A program made the translations under genes and the position numbers. A stretch of DNA of 61,925 nucleotides from NCBI GenBank assembly GCA_905233755.1, contig CAJODM010000009.1, forward strand, positions 1-61,925, read 5' to 3'. This DNA comes from an uncultured Ruminococcus sp. (GTDB lineage: Bacteria > Bacillota > Clostridia > Oscillospirales > Acutalibacteraceae). The notes beneath the pieces are model-generated. The model searched no databases and was not told where the DNA came from. It was given only the letters and a program-made list of their open reading frames with translations. This document shows, piece after piece, positions 24,795 to 34,024 of the stretch. How positions within the stretch are numbered: the stretch's first letter is position 1; each line of letters begins with the position of its first letter.

Positions 24795-27700
24795 TCACTC
24801 GGATCGCAGCGCTGAGACAGGGTCGCTCTTGGCGGCCTTTCTCGACGGGATGATGCCGCCGATGAGGGTGAGTAGGATGCTCAGCAGGATCAGCACGAAC
24901 GCCGATCCGGCGGGCAGCGCAGCGATGATATCCTCTTGACCCGTAAGGGCATGGAGGATGGCGTTGCCGGGGATCAGCAGCAGCAGCGTCACCAGCACGC
25001 CGATCACACCCACGAGGGTGCCGATGATGAAGGTCTCGGCGTTGAACACCTCGGAGATGTTGCGCTTGGACGCGCCGATCGCGCGCAGGATGCCGATCTC
25101 CTTCTTCCGCTCGAGCACGCTGATATAGGTGATGACGCCGATCATGATGGACGACACCACCAGCGAGATCGCGACAAACGCGATGAGCACATAGCTGATG
25201 ACGTCGACAATGGTCGTGACCGAGCTCATCAGCGCGTCGACATAGTCGGTATAGTAGATGGTCTTGTCGTCCTGTCCGGACGCGGTCATCTGCTCGTTGT
25301 AGTCGTCGATGATCTCCTTGACACGGGTCTTGCCGTCATAGTCGGTGGGATAGATGTTGATGGTCGAGGGCCTCTCGCTATCGAGATAGGTCAGGGAGCT
25401 TAGGTTCTTATCATACGAGGTGGTCTCGGGGTTGAGGATGGATGCGAGCAGTCGCGACAGCTCCTCGGCGTTCATGTTCGCCTCGAACGCGGCGGCAAGG
25501 TTTGTGGGGTCGAGGTTGAACAGCCCCTGCAGCCCCGAGCCGAACGAGGACGAAAGCGACGACAGCGACGAGCTCAAGGACGAAGTGACCGCGTTCGACA
25601 GCGACGCCATCACCCCGGAGAGCAGCTTGTTGACGCCGGTGTTCATCTCGTCGGCATACGACGCGAACAGCTTCGAGAGCATCCCCTGATCCACCGAGCC
25701 GAACACCGCCTGAGCGATCATCTCGCGGGCGCTGTCGGTCGCAAGATAGTCGGCAAAGGAGCTCTGCAGCTTGGACGTCACGGGCAGCGCGTTCTCTTCG
25801 GCATAGTCGTCATAGCCGCTGATAAGCGACGCGGTGATCGCCAAGATCTGATCGTCGCTCAGGCGGACGGAAGCGAGCTTATCTCTGAGCTCGGCGGCGC
25901 TGTCCGCCATCAGCGCGCGCGCGCCGGCAGAGCCGAGGTAGCCCCCCAGATACCGCAGCGAGCCGTCATCCTCGAGCCCGTTTGCAGAGAGATAGTCGGG
26001 ATAGCCGGACATGACATTCGCTACCATCGCCTCGAGGTCGGCGTTGGTGATCAGGTCGCGGCTGTTCTGCTGCAGCGCGTCGGCGATCCCACTAAGGAGG
26101 ATCGAGCGCGCCTGAGATGACGAAAGATAGCTGCCGACCGCCTGGGGCAGGCGGGAGAAATCGGTCGAGGGATCGGACGCAGCATAGGAGAGGTAGCCCG
26201 CCAGCAGATCCGAGAACAGCTCCTGCATCACCTCGGACGAGATCTCGACGCCGGAGATCTCAAGGAGCTTTGCGATGCTCTCGGACGAGAGCGACGGGAA
26301 CAGCGACGCGAGCGCCTGTGGATCCACATCCGACAAATCGACCGCCGAGAAATCGATCTTGGACAGATCCACACCCGACAGATCGACATCGGACAGATCG
26401 ACATCGGACAGATCGAATCCCAGCGCCTTCTGCAGCGCATCCTCGTCGACGTTGAAGATATCGCTCAGATCCGCTTTGGCGTCGTCATCCTCATCATCGA
26501 ACCGCTTTCCGGTGAAGACGTTGACATCGGGATCGGCGAGCTGCGCCTTGACGATATCACTCTCGGCGGCAAGCGCAGAGAGGTGGATCGTCAGCTCATA
26601 GGGGTAGGCGATACCGACCTCCAGCATCGTGGCGGTCGCGTCCTCGGCCGGACGGATCACACCGGTGATATGGAGCTGTTCGGCATCCTCCAGCAGCGAG
26701 AGGACAAAGTCCTCGTCGTCGGAGTTGTCCTGCCAGACCTGGTTCTTCTTATCATAGGTATAGTAGCTCGACGCCGGTATCACCCGAAACTCCGTACCGA
26801 GCATATCATCGAGCTTGTACCACCCGGGCGATACCTCCATATCGGCGTTCTCGCTGTTGACGAACGCGTCGATCATCCGGTCGAGATCCTCGGGATCGCG
26901 GATGCCCAGCGCATACAGGGTCATATCCGTCACCCGGTTGTCAAAGGACAGCACAACCACACAGTCGTCATAGCTGTCCGGCCACTCGCCGGCGACGAGC
27001 TCATAGCTCTCCTTGTAGAGCGAGTCGTCCTTGGGCAGCGGGATGAAGACGTTGGGGTTCATATAGCTCGACACCAGCTGGTTCATGCTGTCGGATGAGC
27101 CGAACCCGAGCGCAGAGAGGGTGTTGTCGGGATTCACCTGACGATACGTCTCGTCGCCCGTCATGCGGTAGATCGGCGGCACGATGTTGTAGTCATACTC
27201 GATCGTCCGCACATAGTCATAGATATCCGTCTGATCCGATTCAAGGTAAGCGCGCAGCGAGCGTAGGTCGTTGTTGGTGACGCCCGAGAGCAGGTTCGTC
27301 ACGCTCATCCGCTCGCTGACCTCGCCCTCTCGCTCCTCATCAGAGGAGGAGGCGATATACAACGACGCGGGGTTGATGCCCGAGGAGTTGATGGTGAGCG
27401 GATAGCCCTGCAAGCTCTCCTCCTCGATATCGCGAATATAGTTGTTGGCGCCGTTGCTCATCGAGAGGATCAGTGCGATGCCGATGATACCGATAGAGCC
27501 GGCGAATGCCACGAGGATGGTGCGCGCCTTCTTCGTCCACAGGTTGTTGAACGACAGCACCAGCGCGGTCAAAAACGACATCGACGAGCGGCCCATGTTG
27601 CGGTGGACGGGAGGGGCGTCGCTCTCGACGGTATAGGGGTCAGAGTCGTCGGTGATCCTGCCGTCATACAGCCGGACCGTGCGGGTGGCATACTGATCGG

Positions 27701-28319
27701 CAAGTTCCGGGTTGTGGGTCACCATCACGACCAGCCGGTCGGCGGCGACCTCCTTTAACAGCTCCATGACCTGGACGCTGGTCTCGCTGTCCAGCGCGCC
27801 GGTGGGCTCGTCCGCCAAGAGGATATCCGGATCGTTGACGAGCGCGCGGGCGATGGCGACGCGCTGCATCTGACCGCCCGAGAGCTGGCCGGGGTTCTTG
27901 TGGATATGCTCGGACAGCCCGACCTTCTCGAGCGCTTCTTCGGCACGGCGGGTGCGCTCGGCAGCGGACACCCCGCTGATGGTCAGCGCAAGCTCGACAT
28001 TCTTCAGCACACTCTGGTGCGGGATGAGGTTATAGCTCTGGAACACGAACCCGACGGTATGGTTGCGGTACGAGTCCCAGTCGCGGTCAGAGTACCGCTT
28101 TGTCGATACGCCGTTGATGACCAGATCGCCGCTGTCATAGCGATCCAGCCCACCGATGATATTCAGCAGCGTCGTCTTGCCCGAGCCGGACGGGCCGAGC
28201 ACGGCGACAAATTCGTTATCGCGCAGACCGAGCGAGACATCCGACAGCGCGTTCTGGGTCAGCGAGCCGGTGTGATAAACCTTGCTGATGTTCTTGATCT
28301 CTAACATAGCTGTATCCAT
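24795..28319 (-). CDS. ABC transporter ATPase-FtsX permease fusion with large, repeat-containing extracytoplasmic domain (MacB-like)
   Basis: A 1174-residue protein fusing an N-terminal ATPase with an FtsX-type permease. The ATPase has Walker A LGPSGSGKTTLLNIIGG (about 40), FVFQSYNLIPHQSV, signature LSGGQMQRVAIARAL and Walker B DILLADEPTGALDS. A first membrane span follows near 265-287 (LVAFAGSIGIIGIALILSM), then about 750 residues outside, then three spans in the C-terminal 140 residues with ERKKEIGILRAIGASKRNI. Residues 636-665 are five-residue repeats of the DLSDV type; the next 350 residues are serine/alanine-rich helices. MacB family members move peptides, antibiotics or lipoproteins mechanically; cargo here is unknown. 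The extracytoplasmic part is much larger than in MacB (about 650 aa total). Promoter TTGAAT-17-TATACT lies upstream. Confidence 0.88.
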   Translation of the reverse strand: MDTAMLEIKNISKVYHTGSLTQNALSDVSLGLRDNEFVAVLGPSGSGKTTLLNIIGGLDRYDSGDLVINGVSTKRYSDRDWDSYRNHTVGFVFQSYNLIPHQSVLKNVELALTISGVSAAERTRRAEEALEKVGLSEHIHKNPGQLSGGQMQRVAIARALVNDPDILLADEPTGALDSETSVQVMELLKEVAADRLVVMVTHNPELADQYATRTVRLYDGRITDDSDPYTVESDAPPVHRNMGRSSMSFLTALVLSFNNLWTKKARTILVAFAGSIGIIGIALILSMSNGANNYIRDIEEESLQGYPLTINSSGINPASLYIASSSDEEREGEVSERMSVTNLLSGVTNNDLRSLRAYLESDQTDIYDYVRTIEYDYNIVPPIYRMTGDETYRQVNPDNTLSALGFGSSDSMNQLVSSYMNPNVFIPLPKDDSLYKESYELVAGEWPDSYDDCVVVLSFDNRVTDMTLYALGIRDPEDLDRMIDAFVNSENADMEVSPGWYKLDDMLGTEFRVIPASSYYTYDKKNQVWQDNSDDEDFVLSLLEDAEQLHITGVIRPAEDATATMLEVGIAYPYELTIHLSALAAESDIVKAQLADPDVNVFTGKRFDDEDDDAKADLSDIFNVDEDALQKALGFDLSDVDLSDVDLSGVDLSKIDFSAVDLSDVDPQALASLFPSLSSESIAKLLEISGVEISSEVMQELFSDLLAGYLSYAASDPSTDFSRLPQAVGSYLSSSQARSILLSGIADALQQNSRDLITNADLEAMVANVMSGYPDYLSANGLEDDGSLRYLGGYLGSAGARALMADSAAELRDKLASVRLSDDQILAITASLISGYDDYAEENALPVTSKLQSSFADYLATDSAREMIAQAVFGSVDQGMLSKLFASYADEMNTGVNKLLSGVMASLSNAVTSSLSSSLSSLSSSFGSGLQGLFNLDPTNLAAAFEANMNAEELSRLLASILNPETTSYDKNLSSLTYLDSERPSTINIYPTDYDGKTRVKEIIDDYNEQMTASGQDDKTIYYTDYVDALMSSVTTIVDVISYVLIAFVAISLVVSSIMIGVITYISVLERKKEIGILRAIGASKRNISEVFNAETFIIGTLVGVIGVLVTLLLLIPGNAILHALTGQEDIIAALPAGSAFVLILLSILLTLIGGIIPSRKAAKSDPVSALRSE
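26326..26415 (-). repeat. 15-bp DNA tandem repeats encoding DLSxV pentapeptides
   Basis: Units of 15 bases (plus strand AGATCGACATCGGAC and variants) repeat about six times in frame, giving DLSDV, DLSDV, DLSGV, DLSKI, DFSAV and DLSDV. The two central copies are identical, so recent slippage is likely. Confidence 0.8.
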
Positions 28320-28347
28320 ATCCTTCCGTGGCTACTGTTAATAACAG

Positions 28348-28376
28348 AGTATAGCACCCTATAGGGGAAAATTCAA
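28348..28376 (-). promoter_or_regulatory. Promoter of the MacB-like ABC gene
   Basis: Minus-strand TTGAAT (28371-28376) and TATACT (28348-28353), spacer 17. Confidence 0.65.
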
Positions 28377-28420
28377 GCGAAAAATCGTGAACTTTTCGTG
28401 ACCGAACAGAGAAATCCGCC

Positions 28421-28450
28421 TTGACAGGACAAAACCCCTCATAGTAGAAT
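28421..28450 (+). promoter_or_regulatory. Promoter of the EEP/GHMP-like operon
   Basis: TTGACA (28421-28426) and TAGAAT (28445-28450), spacer 18, 33 bases before the ATG. Confidence 0.65.
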
Positions 28451-28482
28451 ATGGGTGAATACAGCGGAAAAGAGGCGAACCC

Positions 28483-29562
28483 ATGAACAAGAAACCCCAC
28501 AGGTGGTGGAAGATCGTTTTGGGGATCGTTGCGGCAGTGCTTTTGATCGTCATCGTGTATGTCGCATATGCGTTCCTCACCTCGACCCGTATCGAGGATA
28601 ACCTTGCGCTCGACGTACAGCACCGCGCGACCGCAGACGAGGTCGCGGTGGGCGAGGAGTACGCCGCAGTGACCTATAACGTCGGGTTCGGCGCGTATAC
28701 GCCGGACTACACCTTTTTTATGGACGGCGGGGTCGAATCATGGGCAAGGTCCGAGCAGAGCGTGATCGACTGTATCAACGGCGCCGCCGATGTGATCACC
28801 GGGCTCGATGTCGACTTTGCATTGATCCAGGAGGTCGATACCGACTCGACCCGCAGCTATCATGTGGACGAGGCGGCGATGCTGTGCGACCGGTTCTCTG
28901 ACAGAAGCGCGGTATTCGCACAGAACTATCATTCGCCGTTCCTCATGTACCCGCTGACCCAGCCGCACGGCAAGTCGAACAGCGGGATCATGACCTTCTC
29001 TGATGTGGATATTGTATCGTCGCTCAGACGGTCGCTGCCGGTGTCGCAGGGGGTCGGGCGGATCCTCGATCTCGACCGGTGCTACTCGGTGTCGCGGATC
29101 GACGTCGATAACGGGCGGCAGCTCGTGCTCTACAACACCCACCTGTCCGCCTACGGCACCGACGGCGACCTGCAGGCCGCCCAGATGCGCATGCTGTTCG
29201 ACGATATGAACGCCGAGTACCAAAACGGCAACTATGTCGTCTGCGGCGGCGACTGGAACCACGACTTCACCGGCAGCTCGAAGGACGCGTTTAACGATAC
29301 ATACGAGGACTATACCTGGGCGGCGGACTTTCCCGATGCGCTGATCCCGGGCGGGTTTTTCAAGGTGACCGACTATCAAAGCGGGATGACGGTGCCGTCG
29401 TGCCGCAACAACGACGTGCCCTACGGCGACGACTGCTTCACGGTCATCCTCGACGGGTTCATCGTGTCCGGCAACGTCGAGACCACCTATGTCGATATCA
29501 TCGACACGGGGTTCCTCTACTCGGATCATAACCCGGTGCTGCTGCGATTCCGGCTGAAGTAG
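28483..29562 (+). CDS. Membrane-anchored endonuclease/exonuclease/phosphatase-family protein
   Basis: A 359-residue protein with a short basic N-terminus, one transmembrane helix (about residues 10-33, VLGIVAAVLLIVIVYVAYAF) and an external EEP domain. Catalytic motifs are visible: VTYNVGFGAYTPDY (start of fold), FALIQEVDTDST (metal-binding Glu), VLYNTHLSAYG, VVCGGDWNHDF (Asp/Asn pair) and YSDHNPVLLRF (catalytic Asp-His). The family includes DNases, sphingomyelinases and inositol phosphatases; an outside-facing phosphodiesterase is the best reading. It is three bases upstream of the GHMP-kinase-like gene in one operon. Confidence 0.83.
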   Translation: MNKKPHRWWKIVLGIVAAVLLIVIVYVAYAFLTSTRIEDNLALDVQHRATADEVAVGEEYAAVTYNVGFGAYTPDYTFFMDGGVESWARSEQSVIDCINGAADVITGLDVDFALIQEVDTDSTRSYHVDEAAMLCDRFSDRSAVFAQNYHSPFLMYPLTQPHGKSNSGIMTFSDVDIVSSLRRSLPVSQGVGRILDLDRCYSVSRIDVDNGRQLVLYNTHLSAYGTDGDLQAAQMRMLFDDMNAEYQNGNYVVCGGDWNHDFTGSSKDAFNDTYEDYTWAADFPDALIPGGFFKVTDYQSGMTVPSCRNNDVPYGDDCFTVILDGFIVSGNVETTYVDIIDTGFLYSDHNPVLLRFRLK

Positions 29563-29565
29563 CGC

Positions 29566-30492
29566 ATGAACGATACGGCAAAGGGCGTCTTCAGGGACGC
29601 GTTCGGCTTTGATCCTCGGGTGCGGTACTATGCGCCCGGTCAGATAACACTTGCCCGCGATCAAACGGCGGCGCTGCTGTGCGGGATCGACCGCGGGATC
29701 GTATGCGCGGCGTCGGCGCGCAGCGACGGGATGCTGCGGATCGTGACCGAGAGCGGGATCGCGGCATATCACATAGATGACACCGCCTATCACGGCGACT
29801 GGACGGATGCGGTACGGCGGGCAGCGGCGGCGCTGCGGCACGCCGGATACCCGCTGACGGGCGCGGATATGGCGTTCTCTTCAAAGCTGCCTAGGGACGA
29901 GGGCGTGGGCTATACGGCGGCTCTCGTCACGGCAGCGGGAGGAGCCCTGCGCGCGCTGTATGGGCTCGTCCCGCTGTCGGACGAGGAGCTGGTACGACTT
30001 CTCTCATATAGCGGGGATCATCGCGCGATCCATAGCTGCATGATGGCGCGCAAGAATACGGCGATGCTGCAAAGCGCGCACGGATGCGCCTATCTCCCGC
30101 TTGCATCTGACAGAGCGGCGATCGTTTTGCTGTGTACCGCCTTCAACGGAGCGGCAGACCTTGCCGACGGCGACCGGCTCTGCACGGCGGCGCGGGTGCT
30201 TAAGGATGGCGACTATCCTGCGCTCGGGGCGCTGATGCGGGCGACGCACCGCGCGACACAGGGGCCTATCCTGCGCGAGCTGAACCTGCTGACCGAGGCG
30301 GCATGGGCGACCAAGGGCGTCTATGGCGCACGGGCGATCGGCGGATGCACGCTCAACCTCGTCGAGCCGCTGTACCTGAACCTGTTTGTCAAGCGCATGG
30401 CGGACTTCTATGAGGATATGTGGGATCGTCAGCCGCGGCTGATGGTCGTCAGACCGTCCGACGGCGCACATCGGCTCAATGATAATGGATAA
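29566..30492 (+). CDS. Divergent GHMP-kinase (galactokinase-like) protein with degenerate motifs
   Basis: A 308-residue soluble protein that follows the galactokinase layout. YYAPGQITLARDQTAAL (near residue 22) sits where galactokinase has APGRVNLIGEHTDY; KLPRDEGVGYTAALVTAAGG (near 105) replaces the ATP-binding P-x-x-x-GLSSSAAL motif; YGARAIGGCTLNLVE (near 260) corresponds to GARMTGGGFGGC. The substrate-binding GEHTDY residues and the serines of the ATP loop are missing, so it may be inactive or act on something else. It starts three bases after the upstream stop with no clear ribosome-binding site, implying translational coupling. Confidence 0.6.
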   Translation: MNDTAKGVFRDAFGFDPRVRYYAPGQITLARDQTAALLCGIDRGIVCAASARSDGMLRIVTESGIAAYHIDDTAYHGDWTDAVRRAAAALRHAGYPLTGADMAFSSKLPRDEGVGYTAALVTAAGGALRALYGLVPLSDEELVRLLSYSGDHRAIHSCMMARKNTAMLQSAHGCAYLPLASDRAAIVLLCTAFNGAADLADGDRLCTAARVLKDGDYPALGALMRATHRATQGPILRELNLLTEAAWATKGVYGARAIGGCTLNLVEPLYLNLFVKRMADFYEDMWDRQPRLMVVRPSDGAHRLNDNG

Positions 30493-30493
30493 C

Positions 30494-30558
30494 GATAATG
30501 GACAATGGAAAATTTCGGTCACTCGCTTTGCTCGGACATCTTTATAGAAATATAAAAC
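30494..30558 (+). repeat. Dispersed intergenic repeat, copy A (GGTCACTCGC family)
   Basis: A run of GGAAAAT followed by CGGTCACTCGC, TGC-CGGACATC and an AT-rich tail. The same order recurs at 50582-50640 (inverted), 58000-58070 and 60412-60483. Confidence 0.6.
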
Positions 30559-30614
30559 CCCATATGGCTGTCATTCTGAGGGCGCCCGAAAAATGAAAGT
30601 GCTCCCCTTAGAAC

Positions 30615-30957
30615 AACCCGCAGGTCGTGTGGAAGCCGACCATTTGCTAAAGGAATACCTCCATCGAAAGGAAACCTCTGCCCCGTCGTCGTCGCGTGTC
30701 GTCCGGCTTTGCCTCGTTGCCTCGGCTCGCCGTACTCGCGACACGAATTGCTTGCTAAAGGAATACCCTCATCGAAAGGAAATCTCTGCCCCGTCGTCGT
30801 CGCGTGTCGGCTGACTTCGCCTCGTCGCCTCGGCTCGTCAGACTCGCGCTTTGGACGACACCGTTCGCAAAAAACAATTCACCGGATTGTTTTTTGCTCA
30901 CTAACCCAACGAGCTAAGTAGCCGCCTATAGCATAACCCGCAGGTCGTGTGGAAGCC
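30615..30957 (+). repeat. Cluster of direct repeats including two tRNA-fMet fragments
   Basis: A 23-base block is identical at 30615-30637 and 30935-30957; its first 18 bases match the anticodon-stem/variable/T-arm part of the nearby tRNA-fMet (17 of 18) but in inverted orientation. Between them a 58-base unit (30644-30701 and 30752-30809) is repeated with about three differences. A 12-base-pair hairpin (30867-30897, GCAAAAAACAAT arms) follows. I see no gene from 30493 to 31004. Confidence 0.7.
30867..30897. terminator. Terminator-like hairpin in the repeat cluster
   Basis: GCAAAAAACAAT and ATTGTTTTTTGC pair perfectly around a seven-base loop. Confidence 0.5.
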
Positions 30958-30965
30958 AGCTTCAT

Positions 30966-31004
30966 AACCAAAGAAAAAGGTACCCAAATGGGTACCTTTT
31001 TCTT

Positions 31005-31009
<5 letters not shown>
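30966..31009 (-). terminator. Perfect 20-bp palindrome overlapping the tRNA-fMet 3' end
   Basis: The arms 30966-30985 and 30990-31009 are perfectly complementary around AAAT, with inner CTTTTT tracts. The right arm includes the encoded CCA and two further 3' tRNA bases. It acts as the tRNA terminator, but the complementarity to the tRNA end itself is unusual. Confidence 0.8.
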
Positions 31010-31081
<72 letters not shown>

Positions 31082-31098
31082 ATATCTATTGTAAGAAT

Positions 31099-31127
31099 AT
31101 GTTAGCACCGCGGGGGCGTTTTGTCAA
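31099..31127 (-). promoter_or_regulatory. tRNA-fMet promoter
   Basis: Minus-strand TTGACA (31122-31127), 17-base spacer, TAACAT (31099-31104). Confidence 0.65.
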
Positions 31128-31210
31128 GGGCGAAAGCTGTCGAGCCGGTGAAAATGCGGCGTTTTTGGTAAATTTACGCAAAATATATAAGGAAATCCCA
31201 TGTTGCTTTG

Positions 31211-31238
31211 TTGACATTAGAGGCATTTGTGGTACAAT
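31211..31238 (+). promoter_or_regulatory. Promoter of the molybdenum hydroxylase operon
   Basis: TTGACA (31211-31216), spacer 16, TACAAT (31233-31238). The roughly 50-base leader has a small AGATA/TATCT inverted repeat. Confidence 0.65.
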
Positions 31239-31289
31239 AAAAAGATAAGATATCATCGTATCTCAGAATGCATAAAGGAGGGGTTCGGC

Positions 31290-31886
31290 ATGCATAGATC
31301 ACACACGGCCGGGCTGGTCCTCGCGGCGGGGATGTCCTCGCGGATGGGGGCGTTCAAACCGCTGCTGCCGTTCTGCGGGGATACGGTGATCGGGCGCGCG
31401 GTCGGCGGGCTGCTGACGGCGGGCTGCGAGAGCGTCACGGTCGTGGTCGGCTACCGCGGCGACGAGGTAGCGGGCGCGCTGAGCGAGCGGTTCGGCGAGC
31501 GGGTACGGTTTGCCGTCAACCCCGACTATGCCGATACCGATATGCTCCGCTCGTCGATGCTCGGGATGCATAAGATGCCGGAGTGTGAGCGGTTCTTCCT
31601 CCTGCCGGGGGATATGCCGATGGTACAGCTGGACACCTATGCTATGCTGCTGAAAGCGCACCGGGGCGGTATCACGATCCCGCTGTACCGCGGGCGGCGG
31701 GGACATCCCGCGCTGCTGGAAACGACGCTGATCGGCGATATCCGCGCCTACAATGGCGGCGACGGGCTGAGGGGGTTCTTTCGCAGCCGCAGCGACGTGC
31801 TGACGGTTGAAACAGAGGACGGCGGCGTGCTCGCCGACCTCGACACCAAAGAGGACTATGACAGACATCTGGGAGGATGTTTATGA
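31290..31886 (+). CDS. Molybdenum-hydroxylase accessory nucleotidyltransferase (MocA/YgfJ-like)
   Basis: A 198-residue MobA-like nucleotidyltransferase. AGLVLAAGMSSRMGAFKPLLP (residues about 7-27) is the nucleotide-binding loop with the Lys, FFLLPGDMPMVQLDTY (near 95) has the metal-binding GDMP motif, and RRGHPALLE (near 130) is typical of the MocA/YgfJ group, which transfers CMP to molybdopterin for xanthine-dehydrogenase-type enzymes. The ATG at 31290 is chosen for its AAAGGAGGGG; earlier in-frame codons overlap the leader. It heads the hydroxylase operon and overlaps the next gene by four bases, which strongly supports an accessory role in loading the cofactor. Confidence 0.85.
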   Translation: MHRSHTAGLVLAAGMSSRMGAFKPLLPFCGDTVIGRAVGGLLTAGCESVTVVVGYRGDEVAGALSERFGERVRFAVNPDYADTDMLRSSMLGMHKMPECERFFLLPGDMPMVQLDTYAMLLKAHRGGITIPLYRGRRGHPALLETTLIGDIRAYNGGDGLRGFFRSRSDVLTVETEDGGVLADLDTKEDYDRHLGGCL

Positions 31887-34024
31887 AAGAGATATGCACA
31901 TCCGTTAAGAAGAAAGATCACGACGCCAAGATACAGGGGCGGGCGGTCTATGTCGGCGACTATGAGCGCACCGATCGCGGCGAGCCGATCCTCGTCGGAA
32001 AGCTCCTGCGCTCGAACATCGCGCGGGCGCGGGTGTCATCGGTCACGGTGCCGCCGCTGCCAAACGGGTACTGCTATGTCAACGCCGACGACGTGCCCGG
32101 CGACAACAACGTCAACATTGTGCTGGACGACACGCCGGTGTTCTGCCGCGAGACGGTCGAGTATATCGGCGAGCCGATCGGGATGGTCGTCGGTCCCAAT
32201 GAAGAAGAGGTCGACCGGATCCTCGGCGCGATCGAGGTCGCGTATGAGCCGCTGCCGCCGGTGATCGAGCTGCGCACGGCTAAGGAGTTTTTCTTTGAAT
32301 ACGAATACGGCCACGGCGACGTCGTGCGGGCGTTCGCCGAAGCGGACAAGGTATATGACGAGGAGTTCGAGACCGGATATCAGGATCAGACCTACCTCGA
32401 GACACAGAGCATGATGGCAGAGCCCGAAGGCGACGGCATCTATGTCCACGGGTCGCTGCAGTGCGCCTACTATGTCCACGGCGCGGTGATGCGCGCGATG
32501 GGGATGGGGCCCGATCAGGTGCGCATCTTCCAGGATGTGACCGGCGGCGGGTTCGGCGGCAAAGAGGCATACCCCTCCATCCTCGCCTGTCAGGTCGCCG
32601 TCGCCGCTCATAAGGCACAGGCGCCGGTGCGGTGCGTCTTTGACCGGCGCGAGGACCTCGAATTCACCTCCAAGCGTCACCCCTCGCTGTGCCGCTACCG
32701 CGCGGCGGTGAAGGACGGCCGGGTGACCGCGCTGGAGTGTGATGTGCTGTTCAACGCCGGCGCATACTCGACGCTGTCGGCGGTGGTGCTGCAGCGCGGG
32801 ATCATCTCGGCGCCCGGCGTCTATCATATCGAGAACGTGCATGTGCGCGGGCGGGCCGCCAAGACCAACACCACCCCCAGCGGAGCATACCGCGGGTTCG
32901 GCGCGCCGCAGACCTTCTTCGCGGTCGAGATGCTGATGAGCCACATCGCTCAGGATCGCGGCGAGGACAGCATCGACTTCAAGGAGAGGCAACTGGTCAG
33001 CCAGGGGGATATGACCTCGACAGAGGGGAGATACCACTTCCCCGTACCGCTGAGGGCGATGCTCGACGAGGTAGACGCCGCCTGCGACCTAAGACGCAAG
33101 CACCGCGCGTATGCACAGCCCCAGTCGGGGCGGTATCGCCGCGGGATCGGGATGTCCGCCGTCTTTCACGGGTCGGGGTTCACCGGCTCGGCGGAGCGCG
33201 ATATGATCCGCGCGGTCGCAAAGCTGCGCAAATACCGCGACGGCACCGTCGAGGTGCTCGCCTCGAACGGCGATATCGGACAGGGGGTGCGCACCACCTT
33301 CCCGAAGATCGTCGCACATGAGCTCAACCTCCCGCTCGAGCGGGTGTTCTATCAACATCCCGACACCGCGCGGGTGCCCGACTCGGGCCCCACAGTCGCA
33401 TCGCGCTCGCTGATGATCGTGGGCGAGCTGCTGCGCAGAGCGGCGATCAAGCTGCGCGCGTGCTGGGTCGACGGCGAGGAGCAGGAGGTCGAGGAGCACT
33501 ATCGCGAGCCCGACTTCATGATCCCGTTCTACATTGACCGGTTCCAAGGCGACGCCTATGCCACCTATGCGTGGACGGTCAACGCCGTCGAGGTCGAGGT
33601 GGACACCTATACCGGCATCAGCCGGGTGCTGGGGGCATATGGGTCGTTCGACGTCGGCACCCCCATCGACTATCATATCGTGCTCGGCCAGATGGAGGGC
33701 GGGTTCCTCCAGGGGCTGGGCTACAGCTCCATCGAGAAGATGGACTATGACAACAACGGCAAGATATGGAACCATAGCTTTACGGATTATCTTGTGCCAA
33801 CGACCCTCGATGTGCCGAACATGGTCGCCATGCTCCATGTCGAGGAGTACCCCGACGGGCCCTACGGCGCCAAGGGAGCGGGCGAGCTCCCGCTGGTCGG
33901 CGCTGCGCCCGCCTATGTCGAGGCGGTCGAGCAGGCGCTCGGCGGCAGCGGCGTTCATCGGCTGAACCATGTGCCGTTCACCCCCGAGGATACCCTGCTC
34001 GAGCTGATAAAGGAGGTCAAGTGA
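31883..34024 (+). CDS. Xanthine dehydrogenase-family molybdopterin-binding subunit
   Basis: A 713-residue catalytic subunit of a molybdenum hydroxylase. Motifs: IQGRAVYVGDYERTD at the start, DVTGGGFGGKEAYPSILA (near 220, cofactor binding), SGAYRGFGAPQTFF (near 330), DIGQGVRTTFPKI (near 460) and GAKGAGELPLVG (near 665), whose Glu is the general base. Acting with the following 2Fe-2S and FAD subunits it would oxidise a purine such as xanthine or hypoxanthine at carbon next to nitrogen. The start at 31883 is preferred (GGAGG with six-base spacing) over an ATG at 31877 that directly abuts the site. Substrate is inferred from neighbours. Confidence 0.88.
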   Translation: MKEICTSVKKKDHDAKIQGRAVYVGDYERTDRGEPILVGKLLRSNIARARVSSVTVPPLPNGYCYVNADDVPGDNNVNIVLDDTPVFCRETVEYIGEPIGMVVGPNEEEVDRILGAIEVAYEPLPPVIELRTAKEFFFEYEYGHGDVVRAFAEADKVYDEEFETGYQDQTYLETQSMMAEPEGDGIYVHGSLQCAYYVHGAVMRAMGMGPDQVRIFQDVTGGGFGGKEAYPSILACQVAVAAHKAQAPVRCVFDRREDLEFTSKRHPSLCRYRAAVKDGRVTALECDVLFNAGAYSTLSAVVLQRGIISAPGVYHIENVHVRGRAAKTNTTPSGAYRGFGAPQTFFAVEMLMSHIAQDRGEDSIDFKERQLVSQGDMTSTEGRYHFPVPLRAMLDEVDAACDLRRKHRAYAQPQSGRYRRGIGMSAVFHGSGFTGSAERDMIRAVAKLRKYRDGTVEVLASNGDIGQGVRTTFPKIVAHELNLPLERVFYQHPDTARVPDSGPTVASRSLMIVGELLRRAAIKLRACWVDGEEQEVEEHYREPDFMIPFYIDRFQGDAYATYAWTVNAVEVEVDTYTGISRVLGAYGSFDVGTPIDYHIVLGQMEGGFLQGLGYSSIEKMDYDNNGKIWNHSFTDYLVPTTLDVPNMVAMLHVEEYPDGPYGAKGAGELPLVGAAPAYVEAVEQALGGSGVHRLNHVPFTPEDTLLELIKEVK

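Noticed and set aside
26386..26412. CRISPR-like direct repeats
   Set aside because: The 15-bp units are contiguous, in frame and coding (DLSxV), with no spacers.
30593..30921. Two short ORFs in the tRNA-fMet upstream repeats
   Set aside because: They arise from the direct repeats; no ribosome-binding site or homologous features.
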